In this document: positions 7,593 through 15,945 of the stretch, one piece after another | How positions within the stretch are numbered: the stretch's first letter is position 1 | Layout: each line of letters begins with the position of its first letter | DNA from: a virus | Strand: one strand, 5' to 3' | IMG/VR virus record: IMGVR_UViG_3300021963_000380 | Location: 1-34,541 of that record | DNA: 34,541 nucleotides | The notes under the pieces: model-generated | Database searches by the model: none | The model's input: the letters and a program-made list of their open reading frames with translations, nothing else | What the model was told of the DNA's origin: nothing | Program-made: the position numbers and the translations under genes

Positions 7593-9019
7593 TAACGATA
7601 GGATTTAGTACAAGAAAAATTGATAATTCTTATGTAGAACATATCAAAAAAACATGCGGTAATAAAAAAGTTCAAATAATTCCCGTAGAAAACAACGGTG
7701 AATTTTCACTAACCCAAGTTTATAATAAAATTTTAGATGAGGCGGAAAATGATATTATTGTTTTTTGTCACGATGATTTAAATTTTGAAACAACAGGTTG
7801 GATGTATAAATTAAAATCTCATTTTGATAGAAATCCTGAATACGGTATTATAGGTTTGGCTGGTACAAAATATTTACCACAATCGGGAAGATGGTGGGAA
7901 TTACAATCCGCAATGTATGGAATTGTCAATCACAAATCAGAAGGTAAACAATGGGAATCAAGATACTCAAAAGACATTGGTAATAAATTAGAACCAACAA
8001 TTATTGTTGACGGATTGTTCTTTGCTGTAAACAAGAAAAACATTGTTGAAAGATTTGATGAGTCAATTCAAGGATTTCATTTTTATGATATTGATTTTTC
8101 ATTCAGAAATTACTTGAAAAATGTTAATGTTGGTATTTGTACTGATATCCGAGTAACTCATTTATCTATTGGGCAAACCAATGAACAATGGGAAACTAAT
8201 AGAGAAATTTTTGCGGAAAAATTTGCAGAAAAATTACCAATAGATATTACCGAACCAGAAAAACATGTTAAAACTTTTATTTTTATTCATGACCAAGATT
8301 TATTATTGGAATTTGAAAGAATTAAAAAGTTTATTGGGTTTACAGGATACAAATATGTTTTTGTGGGTAATAGACCTATTGATAAAATTGAAGACATGTC
8401 TAACGTAATTATTTCTCGTAGTTATGAAGGTAATTTAGAGGCGTACCCCCAACTCACTTCATTTACAGGTTGGTATACATTGTGGAAACACAATTTGATT
8501 GACAGTGAATACGTAAATTTATTTGAGTATGATATTAACTATGTACCTGATTTTGAAACAAACATGTATAAGTTTTATTACGAAAGGGCGGAGTTGATAG
8601 GTTATATTCCATACCCATCTCATCACAACATGTTTGTTAAACATAAACCGTTTATTGATGGATTGTTTAATGCAATAAAATCAATTTATTTTGTGGATTT
8701 AAAACAAGCAATTGACGAGGCGGTTGAAAAAAAGATTTTGACTTATTGGTCGGCAACATCTAACACAACTTTTAGAAAAGATATTTTTGAAAAGTATATG
8801 GATTGGTTTGTTCCTTTAGTAAATTTAATTAAAGATGATAAAAACGCCGGTCATTACCACGAAAGGTCAATTACGTTGTTTTCAGTTTTAAACAGAAAAA
8901 AACTTTCATTAACCGCAAATTTTATTAAACATTTTCAAATGGATTCACATAAGACGCAAGGACATCATGTGGATAATGAAAGTGTTATGGAAAAACTAAC
9001 AACTAACGAAATGTCATGA
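7589..9019 (+). CDS. Two-part glycosyltransferase (GT2-like N-terminal domain)
   Basis: 476 residues. Residues 1-~220 form a GT-A domain of the PF13712 type: ITIGFSTRK at the start, NDIIVFCHDDLNF (54-66) with HDD as the metal-binding motif, IIVDGLFFAVNK (138-149) and GFHFYDIDFSFRN (162-174) as the acceptor-side motif. Residues ~227-476 form a second region starting TFIFIHDQDLLLEFERIKKF, with NLFEYDINYVPDFE further on, which has the look of another glycan-processing domain but is not firmly recognised. No membrane helix is seen. Four-base overlaps on both sides place it in the same coupled unit as dut and the next glycosyltransferase. Confidence 0.8.
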   Translation: MITIGFSTRKIDNSYVEHIKKTCGNKKVQIIPVENNGEFSLTQVYNKILDEAENDIIVFCHDDLNFETTGWMYKLKSHFDRNPEYGIIGLAGTKYLPQSGRWWELQSAMYGIVNHKSEGKQWESRYSKDIGNKLEPTIIVDGLFFAVNKKNIVERFDESIQGFHFYDIDFSFRNYLKNVNVGICTDIRVTHLSIGQTNEQWETNREIFAEKFAEKLPIDITEPEKHVKTFIFIHDQDLLLEFERIKKFIGFTGYKYVFVGNRPIDKIEDMSNVIISRSYEGNLEAYPQLTSFTGWYTLWKHNLIDSEYVNLFEYDINYVPDFETNMYKFYYERAELIGYIPYPSHHNMFVKHKPFIDGLFNAIKSIYFVDLKQAIDEAVEKKILTYWSATSNTTFRKDIFEKYMDWFVPLVNLIKDDKNAGHYHERSITLFSVLNRKKLSLTANFIKHFQMDSHKTQGHHVDNESVMEKLTTNEMS

Positions 9020-9675
9020 CAAAATACGTAAGTTTCAGTTTGTGGGGTAGTAAACCAATATATTGTATTGGTGCTATAAAAAACGCCGAATTAATATCCA
9101 AAATATATGAAGGATGGAAAATGGTGGTATTTTATGATAGTACTGTACCACAACCTATTATAAAAAAATTAAATGATTTGGGTGTTATTACAATTGACTC
9201 AACCTCATTTGAAACTTACGGTATGTTTTGGAGATTTTTTGCATATAGTATTGACGATTGTGAGTATGTTGTTTTTAGAGACGCGGACTCACGTATTTCT
9301 GACAGGGAATTTTCTGCGGTCGATGAGTGGATTAATAGTGGTAAAACTATTCATGTTATGAGAGACCACCCAGCACACAGAATACCATATGGAACTAATA
9401 GACCGGGAATATTAGGTGGAATGTGGGGTATTAAAAAAACAGAATACAATTTGTTTGAGGACATAGTTTCATTTATTGAAAATAAGGAATTAAATTATGG
9501 TAGTGACCAAACTTTCTTATCAGGAATTTATGATACTTTCCAAGACGATATGATAATTCACGACGAATTTTCTGACGGATTAAAATTTCCTTTACCACGT
9601 GTAAACAAAAGATTTATAGGAGAAAGAATTGATACAAACGAATCTCCACTAACAAATGACCATAATCAATTATAA
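9016..9675 (+). CDS. Glycosyltransferase, GT-A type with DxD motif
   Basis: 219 residues. It opens with a strand (KYVSFSLWG) and has a DxD metal-binding motif in VVFRDADSRIS (85-95, Asp89 and Asp91). A second motif, NRPGILGGMWGIKK (128-141), and NYGSDQTFL further on resemble the sugar-binding and acceptor parts of small GT-A enzymes that move a sugar from a nucleotide donor. The family is not certain (GT8/GT32-like are options). It overlaps the previous gene by 4 bases. Nine bases separate it from the FkbM-type gene, one of the few small gaps in the block. Confidence 0.72.
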   Translation: MTKYVSFSLWGSKPIYCIGAIKNAELISKIYEGWKMVVFYDSTVPQPIIKKLNDLGVITIDSTSFETYGMFWRFFAYSIDDCEYVVFRDADSRISDREFSAVDEWINSGKTIHVMRDHPAHRIPYGTNRPGILGGMWGIKKTEYNLFEDIVSFIENKELNYGSDQTFLSGIYDTFQDDMIIHDEFSDGLKFPLPRVNKRFIGERIDTNESPLTNDHNQL

Positions 9676-9684
9676 TAAATAACT

Positions 9685-10431
9685 ATGAAATTAGAAAATT
9701 ATCTCTCAGAGAGACCACAGAACACCATATCAATCGTGGTTGAAGAATTAAAAACCTACACAACAAAATTTTTTGTTGATATTGGAGCATCTAATGTCAC
9801 CAATTCGTCTCAAACGGAACAATTAATCCCTATAGGGTGGGGAGGTATATTATTTGAATGTGACGAAAAAAAATACCCATCTTTACAACAAAGATATGAA
9901 AAAAATAAAAACGTGACCGTAATACCAAAAAAAGTTACTCCCGATAACATTTTAGATTTTTTAGAAAAAAATAATACCCCAAATGATTTCTATCTTTCTT
10001 TGGATATTGATGGGTATGATTACTTTGTTTTAGACAAAATATTAAGTAAGTATAAACCATCAATGATATTGTCCGAGATAAATGAAAAAATACCACCTCC
10101 TTTTAAGTTTACTGTAGAGTATGATGAAAATTATTGGTGGGACGGAACACATTTTTATGGATATTCCATATCAATGTTGGAAAACCTTTTAACAAAATAT
10201 GGATATAAAATTATGTTTTTACATTACAACAATGTTTGTTTAGTTCCAGGAAAACACGAAGGAGACCTAAAAAAAATATATGAAGATGGGTATTTAAACG
10301 CACCGTTAACCAAACAGTATTTTTCGTATAATAATGCATTTAAAATTGTTGGTACCAATGATTTAGAAAAACTAAATTTTATAAATAACTTTTTTATATC
10401 CAAAAAAGGTAAATACCATCTAAGTATTTAA
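9685..10431 (+). CDS. FkbM-type SAM-dependent methyltransferase
   Basis: 248 residues. The Rossmann motif I is FFVDIGASNVTNSS (29-42), followed by GILFECDEKKYPSL (54-67), where the acidic residue after strand 2 would hold the SAM ribose. FYLSLDIDGYDYFVLDKIL (~102-120) is the post-II segment typical of FkbM-like enzymes that O-methylate sugars. It acts on a soluble or carrier-bound glycan; the substrate is unknown. It sits between a DxD glycosyltransferase and a GT9-like gene, so capping or marking of a glycan made by this block is a fair guess. Upstream is a weak TATAAT-like stretch (9671-9676) but no clear octamer. Confidence 0.75.
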   Translation: MKLENYLSERPQNTISIVVEELKTYTTKFFVDIGASNVTNSSQTEQLIPIGWGGILFECDEKKYPSLQQRYEKNKNVTVIPKKVTPDNILDFLEKNNTPNDFYLSLDIDGYDYFVLDKILSKYKPSMILSEINEKIPPPFKFTVEYDENYWWDGTHFYGYSISMLENLLTKYGYKIMFLHYNNVCLVPGKHEGDLKKIYEDGYLNAPLTKQYFSYNNAFKIVGTNDLEKLNFINNFFISKKGKYHLSI

Positions 10432-10434
10432 CTC

Positions 10435-11103
10435 ATGATTTTAATACATCACCACTTAGGATTAGGTGACCACATTGTTTGTAACGGATTGGTTAGAAAT
10501 TTAATACAAAAAAATCAAATTTATGGTATTTTTGTAAAAAAACATAACGTTGATAACGTTATGTTTATGTATAAAGATTTAAAAAACCTTGAGTTAATTC
10601 CAATAGATGGTGATAACAATGTTCTTGAATTTCAAAATGAAAATATTATATCTATAGGACATCAGAAACTTGGAATTACTATGTCAGAAAATAATTGTTT
10701 TTGGGATGAGGCGTTTTACAAACAAATGAACATTGATTTTAAACAAAGATGGTTATCTTTTTATTATTCCCGAGATTTTGGTTCCGAAAAAATGATGTAC
10801 AATAAATTAAATCCAAATGACGAAGAATTCATTTTAATTCACAACACCGACTCAACAGGTACTGATAGAATAGATTATAGTAAAGTTTCTGAAAAATATA
10901 AAAGGATTTTTATTGAGAAGGCAAAAACAATTTTTGATTATGGATTACTAATTGCCAAAGCAAAAGAAATACATTGTGTTGATTCGTCATTTAAACATTT
11001 AGTCGATTCTATACCAAGTATGGGTAAATTATTTTATCACAAAAACTATAAACTTAAAATATCTTTAGAACATAATCATAAAAAAAATTGGATAATAATA
11101 TGA
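10435..11103 (+). CDS. GT9-like (heptosyltransferase-type) glycosyltransferase
   Basis: 222 residues. The N-terminus HHHLGLGDHIVCNGLVRNL (5-23) has the G-x-G-D-x-(I/V) loop of ADP-heptose:LPS heptosyltransferases and related GT9 proteins. The C-terminal region has ILIHNTDS (~132-139) and IHCVDSSFKHLVDS (~177-190), which match the usual donor-side 'D-S-(S/G)' turn. It is much shorter than bacterial GT9 enzymes (about 320-350 residues), so it is a reduced form. The ATG lies 3 bases after the FkbM stop; GTATTTAA just upstream (10424-10431) resembles the promoter octamer but overlaps coding sequence. The stop overlaps the next ATG (ATGA). Confidence 0.65.
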   Translation: MILIHHHLGLGDHIVCNGLVRNLIQKNQIYGIFVKKHNVDNVMFMYKDLKNLELIPIDGDNNVLEFQNENIISIGHQKLGITMSENNCFWDEAFYKQMNIDFKQRWLSFYYSRDFGSEKMMYNKLNPNDEEFILIHNTDSTGTDRIDYSKVSEKYKRIFIEKAKTIFDYGLLIAKAKEIHCVDSSFKHLVDSIPSMGKLFYHKNYKLKISLEHNHKKNWIII

Positions 11104-11699
11104 CAACAGAAGGACAAATTTTAGACGGAAGTCAATTTGGTACATGGATTGACAAAATAATCACAGATTATAAACCAAACACTATTGTTGAAATAGGTAC
11201 GTGGAAAGGATTGGGGTCAACAAAAAGAATAATTGATTCAATAATTAAAAACAACTACTCCCCAAACTTTATAAGTTTAGAAAGTAATTTAACTTTTTAT
11301 CACACTGCAGTAAATAATTTAAAAAATTTTTCCGATAAAGTAGATTTGGTGTGGGGTAGATTAGTTGAAAAAGAAGATGTTGATTTATTTGTTTCTAACA
11401 ATCCTATAACAGAAGAAATGAATAGATGGTTAAACAGTGATATTGTTGATTATTTAGAGTGTGAAAATGTTATACACAAAATACCAAACCAAATAGATTT
11501 CTTACTATTAGATGGGGGAGAATTTTCAACTTACGCCGAGTGGACTAGACTAAAAGACAAAACATCAATTGTTGCGTTGGACGACAGTAAATCACTCAAG
11601 TGTAAACAAATTAGAGAGGAGCTTTTAAATGACCAATCGTACAAATTAATTATTGACTCAACAGATAGAAATGGATTTACTATTTTTATAAAAAAATGA
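11100..11699 (+). CDS. Class I SAM methyltransferase-like protein
   Basis: 199 residues from the ATG that overlaps the previous stop as ATGA; a TTG 12 bases upstream gives a longer frame but is less likely. The motif IVEIGTWKGLGST (~29-41) is the SAM-binding loop, NFISLES is strand 2, and QIDFLLLDGGEFSTYAEW carries the acidic residue of strand 4, close to the pattern of cephalosporin hydroxylase/CmcI-type and class I methyltransferases. SIVALDDSKS follows as strand 5. The substrate is unknown; the neighbours are sugar enzymes. It overlaps the next gene by 4 bases. Confidence 0.65.
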   Translation: MTTEGQILDGSQFGTWIDKIITDYKPNTIVEIGTWKGLGSTKRIIDSIIKNNYSPNFISLESNLTFYHTAVNNLKNFSDKVDLVWGRLVEKEDVDLFVSNNPITEEMNRWLNSDIVDYLECENVIHKIPNQIDFLLLDGGEFSTYAEWTRLKDKTSIVALDDSKSLKCKQIREELLNDQSYKLIIDSTDRNGFTIFIKK

Positions 11700-12466
11700 A
11701 TACATTTCAATTTAACAAACTTTCAGAACTTCACGATGGTAAAAATATTTTTTTTACAAAAACAGATTTTATCGTAAAAGATTTAGTGGCAATTAATAAG
11801 TTGAATAATGAAGTTATTTTAATTTCCGGAAATTCTGATTATGTAATTGACAAAGTTCATTTAAAAGCAATTCCAAAAAATTTAAAAGTTTGGTTTGCAA
11901 CAAACGCAATAGTTTCTCACCCAAAAATCGTAAATATACCATTAGGTATTGAAAACTATAAACCATCATTGAGGGAGGGTCATGGAATTGGATACGAACG
12001 AGTTAAGATAAAAGACGATTTTATAAATAATTTTGTTGATAGAAAACCAAAATATCTCCTATACGCCAATTTTAATGTCGGTACAAATTTTGAACATAGA
12101 AATCGCGTCAAAAATATTTGTATTCAAACACCACACATTACATGGGAAGAACCAAATTTGAGTATAGAAAATTTTTTTGATAGGGTATTAGATTTTGAAG
12201 GCGTTGTTTGTGCTCAAGGTAATGGACCAGGTGATAACCACAGGATATATGAAACCTTATATCTTAATAGAATACCAATAACGTTCAATAAAACATTATA
12301 TTCATTATTACACCACAATTTTCCTGTGGTGTTGTTAGAAAATCCCGAACAATTGGTTGATTTAGATTTTATAAGTATGGAAATAAATAAAGCCAAAACT
12401 AAAATTTGGGATAAAAATATGTTAGATTTAAATTATTGGAAAAATTTAATTTTATCTTATACTTAA
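11696..12466 (+). CDS. Exostosin-like (GT47-type) glycosyltransferase
   Basis: 256 residues. The key segment is AQGNGPGDNHRIYETLYLNR (~172-191) followed by IPI. This G-N-G-x-D-x-H-R-(I/L)-(W/Y)-E-(A/T)-L pattern is the donor-binding motif of exostosin-like GT-B enzymes. The first half has ILISGNSDY and VWFATNAIVSHPKIVNIPLG, a plausible first Rossmann-like half. It is short for the family, which suggests a minimal form. It ends the first run of sugar genes; 22 bases with no visible octamer separate it from phoH. Confidence 0.62.
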   Translation: MNTFQFNKLSELHDGKNIFFTKTDFIVKDLVAINKLNNEVILISGNSDYVIDKVHLKAIPKNLKVWFATNAIVSHPKIVNIPLGIENYKPSLREGHGIGYERVKIKDDFINNFVDRKPKYLLYANFNVGTNFEHRNRVKNICIQTPHITWEEPNLSIENFFDRVLDFEGVVCAQGNGPGDNHRIYETLYLNRIPITFNKTLYSLLHHNFPVVLLENPEQLVDLDFISMEINKAKTKIWDKNMLDLNYWKNLILSYT

Positions 12467-12488
12467 TTAACTTAGAAAAACATTTTTA

Positions 12489-13223
12489 ATGGAAAAAAAG
12501 ACAAAAAAGAAAATCACCGTAATGACCGGTGATACGGAACAAACACCGAAGACAAAAAAACAATTGTTAACTCAAATAATCAAAAGACCCACCAAAGAAA
12601 AATTTTTAACGGAAAACCAAAGATTATATTACGAGATTTTAAAAACTAATCAAATAACAATTTGTTCGGGACCTGCGGGTGTTGGTAAATCATATATTGC
12701 AATGAAAGCTGCGGTTGATTTATTATCTGACCCAACTTCACCATATGAAAAATTGATGATTGTAAGACCGGCAGTTGAGGCAGAAGAAAAGTTAGGTTCA
12801 TTACCAGGTTCTTTGGAAGAAAAGTTAGACCCATATATTAGCCCTTCTTATTATTTATTAAACAAATTAATAGGTAAAGAAACTAGAGAAAGATTAGTTC
12901 AATGTGATTTTATCGAGGTACAAGCATTGGCTTACATTAGAGGTTGGAATATAGATAACACAATTTTGATTTTTGAAGAGGGTCAGAACAGTACTCCAAA
13001 TCAAATGAAACTTTTACTCACCCGTATTGGATTCAACAGTAAGTTTTTTATATCGGGTGACTTAGAACAGACGGATAGATACAAAGACAAAACACAATCA
13101 GGTTTATGGGATGCAATTAATAAATTTAAAAATATGGATGATATTGGTGTTTTTGAATTTAATGAAAATGATATTGTTAGAAATCCACTAATTACAAAAA
13201 TATTAAAAAGATACGAAGAATGA
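12489..13223 (+). CDS. phoH: PhoH-like ATPase
   Basis: 244 residues. Walker A is GPAGVGKSY (61-69), the PhoH-specific VRPAVEAEEKLGSLPGSLEE follows at 92-111, Walker B is ILIFEEGQN (159-167), and FFISGDLEQTD (187-197) is sensor I. PhoH proteins are P-loop ATPases linked to RNA handling and are very common in marine T4-like phages; their exact role in infection is not settled. The usual Walker B of the family ends D-E-A-Q-N, so Glu163-Glu164-Gly165 is a departure. The first 35 residues are a basic extension. It overlaps the following gene by 4 bases. Confidence 0.92.
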   Translation: MEKKTKKKITVMTGDTEQTPKTKKQLLTQIIKRPTKEKFLTENQRLYYEILKTNQITICSGPAGVGKSYIAMKAAVDLLSDPTSPYEKLMIVRPAVEAEEKLGSLPGSLEEKLDPYISPSYYLLNKLIGKETRERLVQCDFIEVQALAYIRGWNIDNTILIFEEGQNSTPNQMKLLLTRIGFNSKFFISGDLEQTDRYKDKTQSGLWDAINKFKNMDDIGVFEFNENDIVRNPLITKILKRYEE

Positions 13224-13825
13224 AAATTGGTATTGAAATAAATGGTGTGTTACGAGATGTTGTAACAAAAATGGAACAAGTTTATCAAAAATATTTGATA
13301 GATGAAATGGACGAAAATTCTGAATTTGTTTATGAAATGAATTTACCCGTAACATCTTTTGAGTTTGGTAGTCATTTTAAATTTAAAGATGACGATGAGT
13401 TTTATCATTTTTTGTATGAAGAATTTGTAATACAGTTATTTGGGCACGCACCATCAACAGAAAACTCAACTTTTTGGGATTATGATGAGATGTATCAAAA
13501 ATATAAAACTAAACATAGATTTATTTTGTTTTCTGATGACATTGGAAAGGCAAAACCCGCAACATTATTTTTCATTTCAAAATTTGCGTGCCAGTGTGAT
13601 AAGATAGTTTTTATTAACAAATTTAATGAAGACGAATTTTGGGATGAGGTTGATATGATTGTTACAACAAATCCGGTATTACTATCTAATAATAATGAAA
13701 AACTTATGGTAAAATATGAAATGCCATTTAATAAAGACATTGATACGGAATTAACTATTTCTAATTTGAAAGAATTGGATATTATTTTAGAAAAATTTAC
13801 AGAACATGATACAATTGATGGGTGA
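13220..13825 (+). CDS. Degenerate HAD-like protein
   Basis: 201 residues. The opening KIGIEINGVLRD resembles HAD motif I (D-x-D-G-V-L), but the nucleophile position is Glu6 and the +2 acid is Asn8, so phosphatase activity is doubtful. A later strand, RFILFSDD (~98-105), fits HAD motif II and IGKAKPATLFFISKF could hold motif III Lys. WDEVDMIVTTNPVLL (~143-157) resembles the final motif with weak acids. A structural or binding role of a dead HAD fold is the best reading; a mere look-alike is possible. It overlaps phoH by 4 bases and the next gene by 20. Confidence 0.45.
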   Translation: MKIGIEINGVLRDVVTKMEQVYQKYLIDEMDENSEFVYEMNLPVTSFEFGSHFKFKDDDEFYHFLYEEFVIQLFGHAPSTENSTFWDYDEMYQKYKTKHRFILFSDDIGKAKPATLFFISKFACQCDKIVFINKFNEDEFWDEVDMIVTTNPVLLSNNNEKLMVKYEMPFNKDIDTELTISNLKELDIILEKFTEHDTIDG

Positions 13826-14078
13826 AAACTACTATTTTGATTTGGACGTAATTAATGATTATATCAATATTGAATCAAAACAAGTTACAACTGGTGATAC
13901 CGACCAACATATTTCTGTTGTGAAATATGAAATGGTGAAGATGATGATGGAAATCATTGTTACTGAGCAAGAAGAAACTGACGAAATGTTAGGTCATAAA
14001 GGGTCTAACAATCTTACAGTTCCTTTCAAAATCGCGTGGAATACTCTACTTAAACACAAAATGATACAAAGTTTATAA
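13806..14078 (+). CDS. Unknown 90-residue protein
   Basis: A small acidic protein with a Met-rich amphipathic helix (YEMVKMMMEIIVTEQEETDE, ~41-60) and a basic C-terminus. No family is recognised. The ATG at 13806 overlaps the upstream gene by 20 bases; a second ATG at 13818 gives MGENYYFDLDVIND and an 8-base overlap, and is an equally good start. It lies between the HAD-like gene and a glycosyltransferase, with a one-base gap to the latter, so it is part of the same transcript. The even helix with no hydrophobic signal suggests a soluble small partner protein. Confidence 0.6.
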   Translation: MIQLMGENYYFDLDVINDYINIESKQVTTGDTDQHISVVKYEMVKMMMEIIVTEQEETDEMLGHKGSNNLTVPFKIAWNTLLKHKMIQSL

Positions 14079-14079
14079 T

Positions 14080-15138
14080 ATGGAAAACGAATTAGTTTTA
14101 AAATTAGAAAAATCTATTGAACAGATTAAAAATAAAAACGCCAGAATTTACTTTTTTGTTCAAGAAACAAAAGGTAATGCCAAGGCATCAATAAGATACA
14201 TTTACGATTTCGCACTAGCTCTTTACAAAGACAAATATAACGTAATAATGTTGACCGAAAAATCTGACTTCACTCCAATTGATACTTGGTTGTCAGGTGA
14301 ATATAGTCAAATTCCACATCAACCAATTGAAGGTGGTACATTGGCAATTGCTCCTGAAGATTTATTTTTCTTACCAGAAATTTTTGGATTTGTAATGGAA
14401 CAGATTAAAAACTTACCTTGTGCTAAAATTGTAATCGCACAAGGATATGATTACATCTTGGAAACATTACAACCTGGTGCATCATGGTCTGACTTTGGAT
14501 TTTTAAAATGTATCACAACTTCAGAAGTTATGAAAACTAAGGTTATGAAAACCATGAGAAATGTTTCTTTTGACATAATTGAACCATTAATTTCTGAAAC
14601 ATTTACAGAACAAGTTTTACCACCAAAACCAATTATTTCAGTACATACTCGTGAACAAAGAGATGGTATTAATTTGATTAAAGAATTTTATTTGAGATTC
14701 CCACAATATCGTTGGATTACTTTTAGAGATTTGAGAGGTGTTTCTGAAAAAGATTTTGCACAATCAATTAAAGAATCTTTCTTGTCCGTATGGATTGACC
14801 CTACAAGTAGTTGGGGTTCGTTTCCTTTAGAAAGTATGAAAGTTGGTGTTCCTGTAATAGGTTTAACACCTTTTTTGAAACACGAATGGATGACTGAAGA
14901 AAACGGTATTTGGATTGAAAACCCAATGAATTTAACAGACATTATTGCCGATTTTGTTTTAAATTGGTTAGAAGATAACATAACACCTAAATTGATTGAG
15001 TCCGGTAAAGAATCAACGCAAGAATTTTCAAATAGAGAAAATTTTGATAACAAAGTAAAAACTTTGATTAACAATATTTTTGAAGTAAGAATCAACAATT
15101 TTGAAGAACAATTAAATAGACTAAAAGAAACAAATTAA
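14080..15138 (+). CDS. Glycosyltransferase, GT4-like
   Basis: 352 residues. The first half has ARIYFFVQETKGNAKASI, a strand and loop at the start of the acceptor domain. The second half opens with IISVHTREQRDG (~187-198) and contains the donor motif WGSFPLESMKVGVPVIG (~245-261), whose Glu is the usual GT4 ligand for the nucleotide sugar. LSVWIDPTSSWGSFPLE is typical of the family. It has no membrane segment. The C-terminal ~40 residues are Glu/Asn/Lys-rich helix. It is followed 3 bases later by a GT2-type gene, so the pair could act in order on one glycan. Confidence 0.8.
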   Translation: MENELVLKLEKSIEQIKNKNARIYFFVQETKGNAKASIRYIYDFALALYKDKYNVIMLTEKSDFTPIDTWLSGEYSQIPHQPIEGGTLAIAPEDLFFLPEIFGFVMEQIKNLPCAKIVIAQGYDYILETLQPGASWSDFGFLKCITTSEVMKTKVMKTMRNVSFDIIEPLISETFTEQVLPPKPIISVHTREQRDGINLIKEFYLRFPQYRWITFRDLRGVSEKDFAQSIKESFLSVWIDPTSSWGSFPLESMKVGVPVIGLTPFLKHEWMTEENGIWIENPMNLTDIIADFVLNWLEDNITPKLIESGKESTQEFSNRENFDNKVKTLINNIFEVRINNFEEQLNRLKETN

Positions 15139-15141
15139 AAT

Positions 15142-15945
15142 ATGAAAACTTTTGATATATCAGTAATATTACCCATTAAATCTGCGTTGGCAAAAAACTT
15201 TGACGAATTTTTCCAAAATGCAGTTTCTTCTGTTTTGAATCAGAAAAGACAAATTAAAGAATTAGTAATCGTTCATACCGCTGAAGAAAATTTGGTGAAA
15301 AAACTAAACACTTTTGATTTTTCAGGTGTAACAGTAAATTTATTAGAATATAACGGAGAACCAAATTTTTGTTCTCAAGTAAATTATGGAGTTGAAAATT
15401 GTAATTCAGAATGGTTTTCAATTTTAGAGTTTGATGATGAATATTCACCTATTTGGTTTGATAATGTTGAAAAATATATGGGTCATTACAATGATGTTGA
15501 TATTTTTCTACCAATAGTTATTGACATCGACACAAAAGGTTCTTTTGCCGGTTTTACTAATGAAGCAACTTTTGCATCTAGTTTTACCACTGAAATAGGT
15601 ATATTAGATAACGAAATACTGCATTCGTATCAGAATTTTCAAATTGCCGGTATGGTTATGAAAAAAGATAAGTTTGTTGAGCTAGGTAAATTTAAACCAA
15701 CAATGAAATTAACTTTTGGTTATGAATTCTTTTTAAGAATGACATACCATTCATTAAGGATTATGACTATCCCAAAATTTGGGTACAAACACTTGAATAT
15801 GAGAGAGGGTGGAATATTTTGGAATTACAAAAATGGAAACCACGTCATGAGTGAAAATGAAGTAAGATTTTGGATTGAAACCGCCAAGAAAGAATATTAT
15901 TTTGTTGAGGACCGTGAAATAAAGTATGAAGTTCAAATGGATTAA
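15142..15945 (+). CDS. Glycosyltransferase family 2-like
   Basis: 267 residues. The GT-A fold is seen from ISVILPIKSA at residues 6-15, followed by VSSVLNQKRQIKELVIVHTA and the acidic metal motif LEFDDEYSP (~94-102). FQIAGMVMKKDKFVELGKF (~172-190) and the GYEFFLRMTYHSL segment are the acceptor-side features of the family. No membrane segments are present. Its stop codon shares one base with the ATG of the sigma factor gene (TAATG), so the late sigma factor would be co-translated with this sugar gene. Confidence 0.8.
   Translation: MKTFDISVILPIKSALAKNFDEFFQNAVSSVLNQKRQIKELVIVHTAEENLVKKLNTFDFSGVTVNLLEYNGEPNFCSQVNYGVENCNSEWFSILEFDDEYSPIWFDNVEKYMGHYNDVDIFLPIVIDIDTKGSFAGFTNEATFASSFTTEIGILDNEILHSYQNFQIAGMVMKKDKFVELGKFKPTMKLTFGYEFFLRMTYHSLRIMTIPKFGYKHLNMREGGIFWNYKNGNHVMSENEVRFWIETAKKEYYFVEDREIKYEVQMD

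Noticed and set aside
9671-9680. TATAATAAAT before the FkbM-type gene as a host-type -10 element
   Set aside because: It lies in a 9-base gap and partly in the preceding gene, has no -35 partner, and such strings are frequent in this AT-rich sequence.
10424-10431. GTATTTAA before the GT9-like gene as a late promoter
   Set aside because: It is made of the last codons and stop of the preceding gene, and lies in the middle of a coupled operon; kept only as a remark.
11088-11099. TTG start for the methyltransferase-like gene
   Set aside because: The ATG at 11100 overlaps the previous stop as ATGA, the arrangement used by neighbouring genes, so the TTG is not needed.
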